Origin: Vibrio ziniensis
GTDB taxonomy: Bacteria; Pseudomonadota; Gammaproteobacteria; Enterobacterales; Vibrionaceae
Length of the DNA: 64,000 nucleotides
Assembly (NCBI RefSeq): GCF_011064285.1
Contig: NZ_CP049331.1
Span: forward strand, 62,001 to 126,000
Reading direction: 5' to 3'
Part shown: piece after piece, positions 55,213 through 64,000 of the stretch
Layout of the letters: every line of letters starts with the position of its first letter
Numbering within the stretch: position 1 is the first letter of the stretch
Program-made: the position numbers and the translations under genes
Notes under the pieces: generated by a model
Told to the model about the DNA's origin: nothing
Database searches by the model: none
The model's input: only the letters and a program-made list of their open reading frames with translations

Positions 55213-55252
55213 TACTGGATATACTCACAGTCAACTGTATAAAAAAACAGGT
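55213..55252 (+). promoter_or_regulatory. two LexA boxes upstream of lexA
   Basis: Adjacent SOS boxes TACTGGATATACTCACAGTC (55213-55232) and AACTGTATAAAAAAACAGGT (55233-55252), each with the CTG-N10-CAG core, ending 5 bp before the lexA start. The tandem arrangement is typical of lexA autoregulation. Confidence 0.92.
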
Positions 55253-55257
55253 GAACT

Positions 55258-55878
55258 ATGAAGCCGTTAACGCCACGCCAGCAACAAGTTTTTGATTTAA
55301 TCAAAAGCAAAATCGATGAAACCGGAATGCCACCAACGCGCGCTGAAATTGCTCGTGAATTGGGTTTTCGTTCTGCAAACGCTGCAGAAGAGCATTTGAA
55401 AGCTCTTGCTCGCAAACAAGCAATTGAGATTGTACCAGGGGCATCTCGTGGTATCCGTATTTTAGTTGAAGCGGCAAATGACGAAGAGCAAGGTCTACCT
55501 CTTATCGGTCGTGTAGCGGCGGGTGAGCCAATCTTAGCTCAAGAACATGTAGAGTCGCATTACCAAGTGGATCCAAACATGTTCCGTCCACATGCTGACT
55601 TTTTATTGCGCGTTCATGGCGAGAGTATGAAGAACATCGGCATTATGGATGGTGACTTGCTTGCTGTTCATAAGACTCAAGATGTGCGTAATGGTCAGGT
55701 TGTTGTAGCTCGCGTTGAAGACGATGTGACGGTCAAGCGTTTAGAGCGCCGTGGTTCAAAAGTTCTACTGCATGCAGAAAACGAAGAATTCTCACCAATT
55801 GAAGTGGATCTGACATGCCAAAACCTTTCTATTGAAGGTATCGCAGTAGGTATTATTCGTAATACCGACTGGATGTAG
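55258..55878 (+). CDS. lexA: SOS repressor LexA
   Basis: 206 residues. N-terminal winged helix ([53 protein letters not shown]); autocleavage site Ala88-Gly89 in VAAGEP; catalytic Ser123 (HGESMKN) and Lys160 (DVTVKRLER). RecA-stimulated self-cleavage derepresses SOS genes. Two LexA boxes lie in its promoter. Confidence 0.97.
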   Translation: MKPLTPRQQQVFDLIKSKIDETGMPPTRAEIARELGFRSANAAEEHLKALARKQAIEIVPGASRGIRILVEAANDEEQGLPLIGRVAAGEPILAQEHVESHYQVDPNMFRPHADFLLRVHGESMKNIGIMDGDLLAVHKTQDVRNGQVVVARVEDDVTVKRLERRGSKVLLHAENEEFSPIEVDLTCQNLSIEGIAVGIIRNTDWM

Positions 55879-55953
55879 CCACTTCTGTATTGAGCGATTG
55901 TTAGGTATGAATCGAGTGAACAGATTCGATACCTAAATATTTGCAAATCTAAT

Positions 55954-55968
55954 TGATATTCATTATCA
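55954..55968. promoter_or_regulatory. Fur box upstream of methyltransferase gene
   Basis: TGATATTCATTATCA fits the 7-1-7 Fur consensus TGATAATNATTATCA at 14 of 15 positions. It lies 32 bp ahead of the next start codon, after lexA. Confidence 0.75.
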
Positions 55969-55999
55969 TCTTCTTTGTTGCGATACAAGGAAGATGATA

Positions 56000-56812
56000 A
56001 TGCGCACTCCACAAAATCAAAACTCTCAACGTTATCAAATCCCTACCAATTTGGTTCAACCGCTTTGGTTACGTAGTCGTGAAAGCTTAGTCGATAACGG
56101 CCTTATTTATGATCCTATCGCAGCCACTGCTTGCCAACGTTGTCATTTAGCCCCCGATTGCCTAAGCGGTGATGTCGATCAGAAGCAGTTACTTCATGTC
56201 ACCCTCACTCAACTCTGCGACAAACAAGTACGCAACTTTTTAGATGAACACCCAGATGGTTGGGTTATTAACGTGGGCGCTGGTTTGGACACTCGCTTCT
56301 ATCGTATTGATAATGGACGATGTCATTGGATTGAGTTAGATGTGACAGAGAATCTTTTGTGGAGACAAAAACTGTTTCATCGCAGCGAACGCTATCTGCA
56401 TTTGTGTGGCAGTGTTAGTGATATTGATTGGTTAGAGCGTCTGCCTGTTCCTGAGTTTGCTCCAGTTTTAATTCTGTGTGAGCATGCACTGCTGGATTGC
56501 GATACTGTACAAGCCTCTAGATTCATCCGCTCTTTAGGTCTGAGTTTTGCTCATGCGAATGCTTGTATTGTGTTGGCTGGAGATAAAACTTGTACCCACT
56601 TGGGGCAGAAAATGGGTTCAGGGACTTATGCGCATGGCTTTTCGGCACTAAAGGAAGCTGTGATGAACTGTTTGCCTTGGGCAAAACAAGTGACTACCTC
56701 TTCGCCACTCGACAGCCAATGTGGCCGTTGGAAATTTTGGCAACGAGTGTTGAGCAAGTTTGCCGGATTAAAGCAACGATTTACTCCTGTGGTTATTTAC
56801 GTGCGTTGGTAG
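56000..56812 (+). CDS. class I SAM-dependent O-methyltransferase (LCM/TcmP type)
   Basis: 270 residues. SAM motif GWVINVGAGLDTRFYRID and CHWIELDVTENLLWRQKLF match the leucine-carboxyl-methyltransferase-like (PPM1/TcmP/LCMT) group. QVRNFLDEHP precedes the motif, as in relatives. Substrate unknown. The Fur box suggests iron control, so a siderophore- or iron-linked methylation is possible but unproven. AAGGAAG lies before the ATG; an in-frame ATG at 55994 is too close to it. Confidence 0.85.
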   Translation: MRTPQNQNSQRYQIPTNLVQPLWLRSRESLVDNGLIYDPIAATACQRCHLAPDCLSGDVDQKQLLHVTLTQLCDKQVRNFLDEHPDGWVINVGAGLDTRFYRIDNGRCHWIELDVTENLLWRQKLFHRSERYLHLCGSVSDIDWLERLPVPEFAPVLILCEHALLDCDTVQASRFIRSLGLSFAHANACIVLAGDKTCTHLGQKMGSGTYAHGFSALKEAVMNCLPWAKQVTTSSPLDSQCGRWKFWQRVLSKFAGLKQRFTPVVIYVRW

Positions 56813-56894
56813 CGTGTGATAGCCGTTAGCTACTAACTTCGTTACACTTTGTTTTCTTTGCTCAATAGCTTTTTAGCTAAATGAGTTGGAATAA

Positions 56895-56921
56895 AAAACG
56901 CAGCTAAAGCTGCGTTTTTCT
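56895..56921. terminator. terminator between methyltransferase and sthA
   Basis: AACGCAGC/GCTGCGTT with loop TAAA and A/T runs on both sides; convergent genes. Confidence 0.9.
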
Positions 56922-56932
56922 TGTTGTTGAAC

Positions 56933-58333
56933 TTAAAACAGGCGGTTTAACCCGTTTAACGCAGCAACACGATACGCTTCAGCCATGGTTGGGTAGTTAA
57001 AGGTGGTATTCACAAAATATTCGATGGTATTAGCTTCACCTTTCTGTTCCATAATCGCTTGGCCGATGTGGATAATTTCTGCAGCTCGCTCACCAAAGCA
57101 GTGAATACCTAGAATCTCTTTGGTTTCTCGATGGAAGAGAATCTTTAAACTACCCACGTCTTTACCCGCGATTTGTGCGCGAGCTAAGTGTTTGAATGAC
57201 GAACGCCCCACTTCGTAAGGCACTTTCGCTGCCGTGAGTTCTTGTTCCGTTTTACCAACAGAGCTGATTTCAGGAATGGTGTAAATACCAGTTGGGATAT
57301 CTTCAATCAGTTTGTTGGTTGCTTGCCCATGAGAAATCGCTTGTGCAGTGAAACGACCTTGGTCATAGGCTGCGCTAGCAAGACTCGGATAACCAATTAC
57401 GTCGCCGACAGCGTAAATGTGGCTAACTTCCGTCTGATAGTTACTGTTCACGCTGAGTTGACCACGAGAATCAGGCTTCAGACCAACAACTTCAAGATTT
57501 AGCTTATCTGTATTGCCAGTACGACCGTTGGCGTAAAGCATACAGTCTGCTTTCATCTTCTTACCGGAATTCAGATGTACGATAACGCCATCATCTGTAC
57601 CTTCAATCTTGCTGTAGGTTTCATCGTTGCGGATAACCACACCGCTATTCCAGAAATGATAAGAAAGCGCATCTGATGTCTCGTTATCTAGGAATGATAG
57701 CAGACGATCACGGGTGTTGATTAAGTCGGTTTTAACGCCCAATCCACGGAAAATTGAAGCATATTCACAACCGATGACACCAGCACCGTAAATGATGATG
57801 TGTTGTGGATCGTGCTCGAGGTTCAAAATTGAGTCGCTGTCATAAACGCGAGGATGGTTGAAATCGACATCGTGAGGGCGGTATGGTCGAGAGCCTGTCG
57901 CGATAATAAATTTATCGGCAGTGTAGTGTTCAACCGTGTGGTCAGCTTTGGTTACTGCCACTGTATTGGCATCAACAAAATGCGCTGTACCGAAAATAAG
58001 GTTGCATTGGTTACGGTCATAGAAGCCTTGGCGCATTCTGGTTTGTTTATCAATTACGCTTTTTGCGTGGCCGAGAATGGATGAGAATGTTGAGTGTAAA
58101 CTGGAATTATTATTACAGAACAAAGGGTTGCTGTTAAATTCTATGATGCGGCTAACCGCATGACGCAATGCTTTAGAGGGGATAGTACCCCAGTGTGTAC
58201 AACCACCGCCTACGCTGGTTTCTTTTTCAATAATGGCGACATTCAATCCCGCTTTGGTTAACCCCATTGCTGCACCTTCACCGCCAGGTCCGCTGCCTAT
58301 TACGATGACGTCAAAGTGGTTATTCAGTGCCAT
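56933..58333 (-). CDS. sthA: soluble pyridine nucleotide transhydrogenase SthA
   Basis: A 466-residue flavoprotein that moves reducing equivalents between NADPH and NAD+. FAD motif [31 protein letters not shown] has only one of the two usual redox cysteines, the hallmark of SthA; NAD-binding [17 protein letters not shown]; and a C-terminal [30 protein letters not shown] precedes the ATG. Divergent from fabR, as in E. coli. Confidence 0.97.
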   Translation of the reverse strand: MALNNHFDVIVIGSGPGGEGAAMGLTKAGLNVAIIEKETSVGGGCTHWGTIPSKALRHAVSRIIEFNSNPLFCNNNSSLHSTFSSILGHAKSVIDKQTRMRQGFYDRNQCNLIFGTAHFVDANTVAVTKADHTVEHYTADKFIIATGSRPYRPHDVDFNHPRVYDSDSILNLEHDPQHIIIYGAGVIGCEYASIFRGLGVKTDLINTRDRLLSFLDNETSDALSYHFWNSGVVIRNDETYSKIEGTDDGVIVHLNSGKKMKADCMLYANGRTGNTDKLNLEVVGLKPDSRGQLSVNSNYQTEVSHIYAVGDVIGYPSLASAAYDQGRFTAQAISHGQATNKLIEDIPTGIYTIPEISSVGKTEQELTAAKVPYEVGRSSFKHLARAQIAGKDVGSLKILFHRETKEILGIHCFGERAAEIIHIGQAIMEQKGEANTIEYFVNTTFNYPTMAEAYRVAALNGLNRLF

Positions 58334-58623
58334 AGATGATCCTTGTTATAATTTGGTTAACATTGCGATAGCGGGATTTTAACTGATCTGTGCTAGGCGT
58401 AAAACTTAAAGCCCCTATAGAGTGGAGATGATCACGAGATTAAAACAAATATCGATGATTTAATGCTTGTGTTGAAAGCTTGATGAAAAATGCAACGGTT
58501 ATGTTAAGAAATTGTCTGACGCTTCAAAATGACCTGCTTTGCCTCTTAGATATGGGGGGAAATCGCGATATAGTAGGCAACTTTAGTGACTGACTTGACA
58601 GGGTTTGGCTTGAAATGAAATCC
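58334..58623. promoter_or_regulatory. divergent promoter region sthA / fabR
   Basis: 290 bp with no gene and no obvious operator. It carries both promoters, which I could not place with confidence. Confidence 0.4.
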
Positions 58624-59256
58624 ATGGGAATTCGCGCACAACAGAAAGAAAAAACGCGCCGTTCGTTGATTGACGCGGCGTTTAGCCAATTGAGTGCTGA
58701 TCGCAGCTTTTCTAACTTGAGCTTACGTGAAGTTGCACGTGAGGCTGGCATTGCACCCACTTCTTTCTATCGCCATTTTAAAGATATGGATGAGCTAGGT
58801 CTGACTATGGTTGATGAAGGTGGCTTATTACTGCGTCAACTGATGCGTCAGGCACGTCAACGTATTGTTAAAGAAGGTAGTGTGATACGCACCTCCATCG
58901 AAACTTTCATGGAATTCATCGAGAGTAGTCCGAACGTATTTCGCCTTTTGCTTCGTGAGCGTTCAGGCACCTCATTCGAATTTCGTACAGCGGTAGCTCG
59001 TGAAATTCAGCATTTTGCAGCAGAGCTCTCGGAATATCTGATTGCTACTGGGATGAATCGTGAAGAAGCCATTACTCAAGCCGAAGCTTCAGTCACTTTG
59101 GTTTTTAGCTCTGGTGCAGAAGCCTTAGACCTTGAGAGACGTGAACGCGATGAACTTGCAGAACGTCTCATCATGCAGTTGAGAATGATAGCCAAAGGGG
59201 CTTTCTGGTATCGTAAAGAACGTGAACGTAATAGATTGAAAGGAGGGCTGAATTAA
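58624..59256 (+). CDS. fabR: fatty-acid biosynthesis repressor FabR (TetR family)
   Basis: 210 residues, very close to E. coli FabR from [67 protein letters not shown]. It represses unsaturated fatty-acid synthesis genes. The start at 58624 matches the family; an in-frame ATG is 9 bp upstream, and neither has a strong ribosome site. Its TAA shares bases with the ATG of the next gene. Confidence 0.96.
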   Translation: MGIRAQQKEKTRRSLIDAAFSQLSADRSFSNLSLREVAREAGIAPTSFYRHFKDMDELGLTMVDEGGLLLRQLMRQARQRIVKEGSVIRTSIETFMEFIESSPNVFRLLLRERSGTSFEFRTAVAREIQHFAAELSEYLIATGMNREEAITQAEASVTLVFSSGAEALDLERRERDELAERLIMQLRMIAKGAFWYRKERERNRLKGGLN

Positions 59257-59630
59257 TGTCGAATGAAAGTAGCAGCACCATTAATCATGGCTCAGAACGT
59301 AAAACATTGGTACTTGCGTTAATTGCGGGTATGTGTGGCGATGCGTTGTTGTCTTGGATAACTATCAGCGAAGTGTCTTTCTCAATTTTCCCTGTAATCG
59401 CTTTAGTGTTGTCTGTACAGGCACTGTATCAGGAGTACCTACGTAATCCTGTCGCTGAAGAGATACCACTAGTTGGATTGGCATGTTTCTTTGTCGGGGT
59501 ATTTGGTCACTCTGCTTTTGTTAAAGCGCAATACCCAGCTGCGGGATCTAACTTCTTTTCTATTATAGTGACTCTATTGCTCCTGTTATGGGTAGGGAAG
59601 AAACTGGGTTTTATAAGACGCTCTGAATAA
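59256..59630 (+). CDS. yijD: DUF1422 inner-membrane protein YijD
   Basis: 124 residues with four hydrophobic segments (TLVLALIAGMCGDALLSWI, FSIFPVIALVLSVQALYQ, IPLVGLACFFVGVFGHSAFVKAQ, FFSIIVTLLLLLWVG). It is coupled to fabR by a TAATG overlap and followed by convergent trmA, matching E. coli fabR-yijD-trmA. Function unknown. Confidence 0.93.
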   Translation: MSNESSSTINHGSERKTLVLALIAGMCGDALLSWITISEVSFSIFPVIALVLSVQALYQEYLRNPVAEEIPLVGLACFFVGVFGHSAFVKAQYPAAGSNFFSIIVTLLLLLWVGKKLGFIRRSE

Positions 59631-59651
59631 GAGAGTGCTAATTAGAAACAA

Positions 59652-59677
59652 AAAACGAGCCATTGGCTCGTTTTTCT
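59652..59677. terminator. terminator between yijD and trmA
   Basis: AACGAGCC/GGCTCGTT, loop ATT, A/T runs on both sides. Confidence 0.9.
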
Positions 59678-59706
59678 ATTTATCAACTAATACTTCTGAC
59701 TTCTGG

Positions 59707-60816
59707 TTACGCTTTTCTTTCTAGCATCACACCTGCTTCCATGTGGTGGGTGTATGGGAACTGGTCAAACAGAGCAAAGCGAGTCACTTTATGTGTTTTA
59801 CATAAGACATCTAAGTTTTCTTGCAATGTTTCTGGGTTACATGAGATATACAGAATGCGCTCATAACCTTGCACCATTTTACAAGTATCGATATCCATGC
59901 CTGAGCGAGGCGGATCAACAAAAATGGTATTACAGTTGTAGCTCTTTAAATCGATACCAGCTTCTTTTAAGCGATTGAATTCGCGTTTACCTTCCATTGC
60001 TTCAGTAAACTCTTCTGCCGACATACGAATGATTTGTACGTTATCGATTTTATTGGCAGCAATGTTGTACTGTGCGGAATGTACTGACGGTTTTGCTAAT
60101 TCGGTTGCCAGCACGCGATCGAAGTTTTGAGCCAACGCCAATGAGAAGTTGCCGTTACCACAGTAAAGTTCTAAAAGGTCGCCTTTGCTCTCTTGAGTAC
60201 AATCGACGGCCCATTCCAGCATTTTTTCAGCCACTTTACCGTTTGGTTGAGTAAAACTGTTTTCTACTTGTTGGTAGGTATATGGTTTCCCGTTCACGCT
60301 CAGCTTTTCGACCACAAAGTCTTGGTCTAGCACAATCTTCATTTTGCGCGCACGACCAATGATATTCAGGTTAAAACCTTCATTTTGCAGAGCTTGCTTA
60401 AGTGCTTTCGCTGCAGAAATCCATTCATCGTCCAGTTGGCGGTGATAAAGCATTGATACCAGAACTTCGCCACTGAGTGTAGATAGGAAATCTACCTGGA
60501 AGAGTTTACGACGCAGAGTGTCGTTACCTTTCATTGATTCAATAAGCAGAGGCATCAAATCGTTGATAAGGCGGCTCGCTGCAGGGAATTGATCAACTCG
60601 GTATTTTTCACGTGTTTGCTGGTTGAACATGATGTAATACATTTCATCACCTTCATGCCAGATACGGAACTCTGCACGCATTCGATAAAACTGAGCCGGG
60701 GACTCAAAGACTTCCAACTCAGGCACACCATAAGATTCAAACATCTCTCCTAGTCGAGTGATCTTCTCATCCAGTTGCGCTTGGTAGTTGTCTGGGTTTA
60801 CATCAAGAGTCGCCAT
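59707..60816 (-). CDS. trmA: tRNA (uracil-54 C5)-methyltransferase TrmA
   Basis: 369 residues. SAM motif [23 protein letters not shown], catalytic Cys in ISCNPETL, and [20 protein letters not shown] near the N-terminus, as in E. coli TrmA. Makes the m5U54 (T) of tRNAs. Start at 60816 ([15 protein letters not shown]) because AAAAGG lies before it and the N-terminus aligns; the longer in-frame extension is not family-like. Confidence 0.97.
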   Translation of the reverse strand: MATLDVNPDNYQAQLDEKITRLGEMFESYGVPELEVFESPAQFYRMRAEFRIWHEGDEMYYIMFNQQTREKYRVDQFPAASRLINDLMPLLIESMKGNDTLRRKLFQVDFLSTLSGEVLVSMLYHRQLDDEWISAAKALKQALQNEGFNLNIIGRARKMKIVLDQDFVVEKLSVNGKPYTYQQVENSFTQPNGKVAEKMLEWAVDCTQESKGDLLELYCGNGNFSLALAQNFDRVLATELAKPSVHSAQYNIAANKIDNVQIIRMSAEEFTEAMEGKREFNRLKEAGIDLKSYNCNTIFVDPPRSGMDIDTCKMVQGYERILYISCNPETLQENLDVLCKTHKVTRFALFDQFPYTHHMEAGVMLERKA

Positions 60817-60983
60817 TGCTTTACCTTTTTCTGGTACGTTCAAATAAAGAGCGCAGATTTTATTCAATCTCCCGCTTATGTCCAGTCTTGTTCTAAAATT
60901 GATGTTTTGTCGCACGTAAAAACTATAGCTTATATCAATCTATGCTAGACAAGTTATCGATTGCTCAATACTATCAACGGCAA

Positions 60984-61155
60984 GCTGGTGTTGTTTAGAA
61001 GCCTAGATGGCTAAAACAACTTAAGAGGGAATCTGGTGAAAATCCAGAACTGACGCGCAGCGGTAAGAGAGAACGAAAGCTCAAGTGACACTACGTTTGT
61101 GGGAAGTCGAGTAAGTAGGCCAAAGAGGTGCTCTCAAGTCCGAAGACCTGCCAGC
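60984..61155 (+). promoter_or_regulatory. cobalamin riboswitch aptamer upstream of btuB
   Basis: The outer stem GCTGG (60984) pairs with CCAGC (61151). Conserved segments are present in order: GAGGGAATCTGGTGAAAATCC, GCGCAGCGGTAAG and the B12 box CGAAGACCTGCC. A platform hairpin follows at 61155-61190 (CCGAAC..CCCATGGG / CCCATG..TTCGG), close to the btuB ribosome site. No U-run, so control is probably translational. Adenosylcobalamin would switch btuB off. Confidence 0.93.
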
Positions 61156-61218
61156 AACCGAACAAACCCATGGGATGGACCCATGTTCGGTAGGATTAAC
61201 GCGATTTAGGACAATATA

Positions 61219-63096
61219 ATGAATAAATCCCTTCTAGCGGTGGCAGTGGCGTCGCTGTTTTCTCACACTTCTTTTTCTTACGCACAGCAGTCAACAGCTA
61301 GTGAAACTGTTGTTGTAACGGCGAACCGTTTTGAGACTAAAGTGAGTGAATTAACTTCTCCTATTGTTGTTGTAACAAAGGAGGATATTGACGCAATTCA
61401 AGCTAATTCTCTATCCGAAGTTTTACAACGTTTGCCGGGGATTCAAATCGTGAATGGTGGGGGGTACGGTAAGTCCACCGAAATATATATGCGAGGTACC
61501 TCGAGCAAGCACCAGCTAATTCTGATTAATGGGACTCGTATTGGTAGTGCTACTTTAGGCTATGCAGATATAAGCCAAGTACCTTTGATTGGTGTTGAGC
61601 GAATTGAGTATATTCGTGGGCCTCGTGCCGCGGTATATGGCTCAGATGCGATTGGTGGTGTGATAAATATCATCACCTCGACAAATAGCTCTCAGAGCAA
61701 AGTTGAAGTAGGTGCCGGTATTGGTAGTAATGGATACTATCAAGGCAACATTGGAGTTTCAGTTAACATTGGTGATGATAGTTGGGGTAAGTTCGCGGTT
61801 AAACGTCAACAAAACGAAGGCTTTTCAACTCTTCAATCTCCGTATGATCAAGATGATGACGGCTTCTTTTCCAATGATGTTTATGCAGAGCTAGGCACCA
61901 ATATCTCCAGTTCACTTTCAGCATCTGTTGAAGCTACTTATCATGACGCTGAAAGTGAATATGATAGTGGTGCATACGCTGCACCAACTTATACGACTTG
62001 GGAAAATGCAGAAGATAGCGTTTCGCGTTCAAGCAGCTATAGCGTCGCGAGTAAAGTTGCGTATAAATCTGAATCCTATTCAAGTGATCTTCTGTTAGCG
62101 AATAATCAAGATGAATCGGTAAGCGTAAATGATGGTGACAGTAGTGAATACCAAACGGATCGTTATGTTGTTAACTGGATACATCGTTATCAATTGACAG
62201 ATAACGTCGCTATTTCTGGTGGTTATGAATGGCAACAAGAGAAAGTAAGTACCAATGGCGATGCATATACAATAGATAATCGAAGCAACAATGCTTTTTA
62301 CCTTTACAGCCAATATGCAATCAATGCACTTCTTTTGGAAGGTAGTGTACGAACTGATGACAGTGACGTTTATGGTAGGAAGAACACTTGGCAACTAGGT
62401 GCTTCATATCAGTTCATCAAGCAGTTAGGGTGGTCTATTAACTCTGGTACTGCTTTTAAAGCTCCTACTTTTAATGACTTGTATTACCCTGTGGATAGTT
62501 ATGGAAACGTGGGTAACCCGAATTTGAAACCAGAGGAATCTAGTCATATTGAATCTTCTTTTTATGGTCTGTTACTTGACTCCATAGACTGGCGTGTTAC
62601 TGCCTACAAGACGAAAATCGATAACTTGGTGTCTTGGGAATATGATTCAGCAACGTATACCTCTTCACCAGAAAATATTGATAAAGCGGAAATTAAAGGT
62701 ATTGAAGTTGAATTCGCTTTTGATACAGGGCCGATCAACCATAGTTTGAGTTACGACTATACCGATGCAAAAGATAAAGAATCTGGTAATCAATTGATAC
62801 GTAGAGCAAAGAACAATGTTAAATGGAATGCATCTTACTTATTAAACAAGTGGCGATTTGATTTATCTACGCTTTATCGAGGTCACAGTTTCAATGACAC
62901 CAATAATCAATACGAGCTGGACGACTATGTCTTGGTCGACGTTGCAGCAAGCTACAATCTGTCAGAAGCTCTAGTTGTCAGAGGGCGAATTGCTAATGTA
63001 TTTGATGAAGGTTATGAAAATAGACTTGATTACTATAGAACTGCCTATAACACAGCAGGTAGAGAGTTCTATATCAATGCTGCCTACCAATTCTAA
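61219..63096 (+). CDS. btuB: TonB-dependent vitamin B12 receptor BtuB
   Basis: A 625-residue outer-membrane receptor. Signal peptide (MNKSLLAVAVASLFSHTSFSYA), TonB box SETVVVTANRFE, plug segments EVLQRLPGIQIVNGGGYGKSTEIYMRGTSSKHQLILINGTRIGSA and VERIEYIRGPRAAVYGSDAIGGVINIIT, calcium-loop-like Asp-rich YDQDDDGFFSND, and a C-terminal Phe (NAAYQF). The riboswitch fixes its identity as a cobalamin transporter. Confidence 0.96.
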   Translation: MNKSLLAVAVASLFSHTSFSYAQQSTASETVVVTANRFETKVSELTSPIVVVTKEDIDAIQANSLSEVLQRLPGIQIVNGGGYGKSTEIYMRGTSSKHQLILINGTRIGSATLGYADISQVPLIGVERIEYIRGPRAAVYGSDAIGGVINIITSTNSSQSKVEVGAGIGSNGYYQGNIGVSVNIGDDSWGKFAVKRQQNEGFSTLQSPYDQDDDGFFSNDVYAELGTNISSSLSASVEATYHDAESEYDSGAYAAPTYTTWENAEDSVSRSSSYSVASKVAYKSESYSSDLLLANNQDESVSVNDGDSSEYQTDRYVVNWIHRYQLTDNVAISGGYEWQQEKVSTNGDAYTIDNRSNNAFYLYSQYAINALLLEGSVRTDDSDVYGRKNTWQLGASYQFIKQLGWSINSGTAFKAPTFNDLYYPVDSYGNVGNPNLKPEESSHIESSFYGLLLDSIDWRVTAYKTKIDNLVSWEYDSATYTSSPENIDKAEIKGIEVEFAFDTGPINHSLSYDYTDAKDKESGNQLIRRAKNNVKWNASYLLNKWRFDLSTLYRGHSFNDTNNQYELDDYVLVDVAASYNLSEALVVRGRIANVFDEGYENRLDYYRTAYNTAGREFYINAAYQF

Positions 63097-63105
63097 TAAA
63101 ACTCA

Positions 63106-63126
63106 AACCGCCTTCGGGCGGTTTTT
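63106..63126 (+). terminator. terminator of btuB
   Basis: ACCGCC/GGCGGT stem, TTCG tetraloop, T5 tail. Confidence 0.93.
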
Positions 63127-63213
63127 CACTATTTGGCGCTTCAACAATCATTGCCAATTCACATAGAGCGAGTATGATCTTTGCGATATCGTTGTTCTTA
63201 TCTGGTTCCTGCT

Positions 63214-64000
63214 GTGTCTACTCAATCTGTTCCTAAAGTCCTAATATTCGACTCTGGTGTCGGCGGTCTATCTGTGTATAAAGAAATTGAATTGCGCCTT
63301 CCGCAACTCTCTTATACCTATCTGTTTGATAATGCCGCATACCCGTACGGAGAGTTAGAGCAGAGTGTCTTATTACAAAGAGTAGAACAACTAATCACAG
63401 GGCTAGTGGAACAACAAGGTTTCGACATAGTGGTTATTGCTTGTAATACCGCAAGTACCATTGTGCTTCCGACATTACGCTCTAAGTTATCTATTCCGGT
63501 GGTCGGTGTTGTCCCAGCAATTAAGCCTGCTTCGTCATTAGCCAATAAAGCCGTTGGGCTTATTGCCACACCCGCAACCGTCACTCGTCAATACACACAT
63601 GATCTTATTCGAAGCTTCTCTGCTGATAAAAATGTGGAACTGCTTGGTTCTACTCGTCTTGTTGATATGGCGGAAGAAAAGCTTAGAGGAAAAGCGATAG
63701 ATCTACAGGAGCTGCAAAATATCTTAAGTCCACTGATCAATCAGATTGATGTTGCGGTATTAGGATGTACACATTTCCCTCTTATCAAAGATGAGATTCA
63801 ACAAGTGCTAGGGAAAGAAGTGTTGCTGGTGGACTCTGGTGAGGCAATTGCGAGACGAGTGAAAGATTTACTCGGTATAGAAAGCGGTGTTCGCTCGGAG
63901 AACAAACACACTATTTACTCCAGTGCACTTCCTTGGGAAGAAAGTGCACTGAATAAAAGGCTAGAACAGTTAGGATTTTCTGCTATTCGTCCATATCCTC
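63214..64000 (+). CDS. murI: glutamate racemase MurI, 3' end off window
   Basis: About 262 codons visible, continuing past the right edge. [27 protein letters not shown], first catalytic cysteine in [12 protein letters not shown] and second in [13 protein letters not shown]. Converts L- to D-glutamate for peptidoglycan. The start is taken as GTG at 63214 ([15 protein letters not shown]), since the upstream ATG at 63174 is in another frame and a stop lies 39 bp upstream in frame. The ribosome site is weak. Follows btuB, as in enterobacteria. Confidence 0.95.
   Translation, partial: MSTQSVPKVLIFDSGVGGLSVYKEIELRLPQLSYTYLFDNAAYPYGELEQSVLLQRVEQLITGLVEQQGFDIVVIACNTASTIVLPTLRSKLSIPVVGVVPAIKPASSLANKAVGLIATPATVTRQYTHDLIRSFSADKNVELLGSTRLVDMAEEKLRGKAIDLQELQNILSPLINQIDVAVLGCTHFPLIKDEIQQVLGKEVLLVDSGEAIARRVKDLLGIESGVRSENKHTIYSSALPWEESALNKRLEQLGFSAIRPYP

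Noticed and set aside
63318..63584. Minus-strand ORF of 88 codons near the right edge
   Set aside because: It is antisense to murI, whose plus-strand frame carries both catalytic cysteine motifs and continues off the window.

Overview
The window looks like a stretch of the main chromosome (chromosome 1) of a Vibrio or close Vibrionaceae relative, at roughly 45% GC. The evidence is the gene order and protein sequences: gor-rlmJ-prlC, recQ, fhuA/fhuCDB, rsmD/ftsY-ftsE-ftsX-rpoH, glpE-glpG, ubiC-ubiA, plsB, dgkA-lexA, sthA, fabR-yijD, trmA, riboswitch-btuB and murI are almost all conserved gammaproteobacterial housekeeping blocks. Small interspersed repeats typical of vibrios lie between them. 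No phage, integron, CRISPR array or complete IS was found. The species cannot be fixed from this sequence.

Layout. 0-18.7 kb: the end of an RND efflux operon; rep; cytochrome c5; a tRNA Arg-His-(pseudo-Pro)-Pro-His-Pro cluster followed by 109-bp tandem repeats; a peptide ABC operon; a SPOR-like envelope protein; an AcrAB/VexAB-type efflux pair; and a deiminase divergent from a TetR regulator with a double palindromic operator between them. 19-29 kb: gor, rlmJ, prlC, a small repeat-bearing lipoprotein, a three-gene bufferin/Hvf-type RiPP cluster (precursor, DUF692 iron oxidase, DUF2063 partner) and uvrD with a LexA-like site. 29.4-29.9 kb: on the minus strand, a CsrB-family regulatory RNA with about 28 GGA motifs and an upstream VarA/UvrY-type palindrome. 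30-43 kb: LysE/RhtB exporter, AraC regulator, rarD, recQ, and an iron block in which a Fur-like site separates an ABC exporter from the fhuA receptor and fhuCDB. 43-64 kb: rsmD, ftsYEX, rpoH, glpEG, ubiCA, plsB, dgkA, lexA, a Fur-box-linked methyltransferase, sthA, fabR-yijD, trmA, a cobalamin riboswitch with btuB, and the start of murI.

The main unusual feature is a roughly 168-bp non-autonomous element (MITE) present five times (3491, 5427, 12994, 26180, 29241). It has imperfect terminal inverted repeats starting TACCAT and, in three copies, a clean 3-bp TNA target duplication. One copy sits inside a tandem-repeat unit whose neighbours give the empty site. Two copies begin immediately after a stop codon. 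One separates the bufferin precursor from its modifying enzymes, and one lies just past the csrB terminator. A second, 265-bp element with different ends fills the rsmD/ftsY divergent promoter region.

Functional themes: envelope efflux (two RND systems, LysE, RarD), metal and vitamin uptake (Fhu, BtuB, bufferin), SOS and helicase functions (rep, uvrD, recQ, lexA) and global regulators (rpoH, CsrB, FabR).
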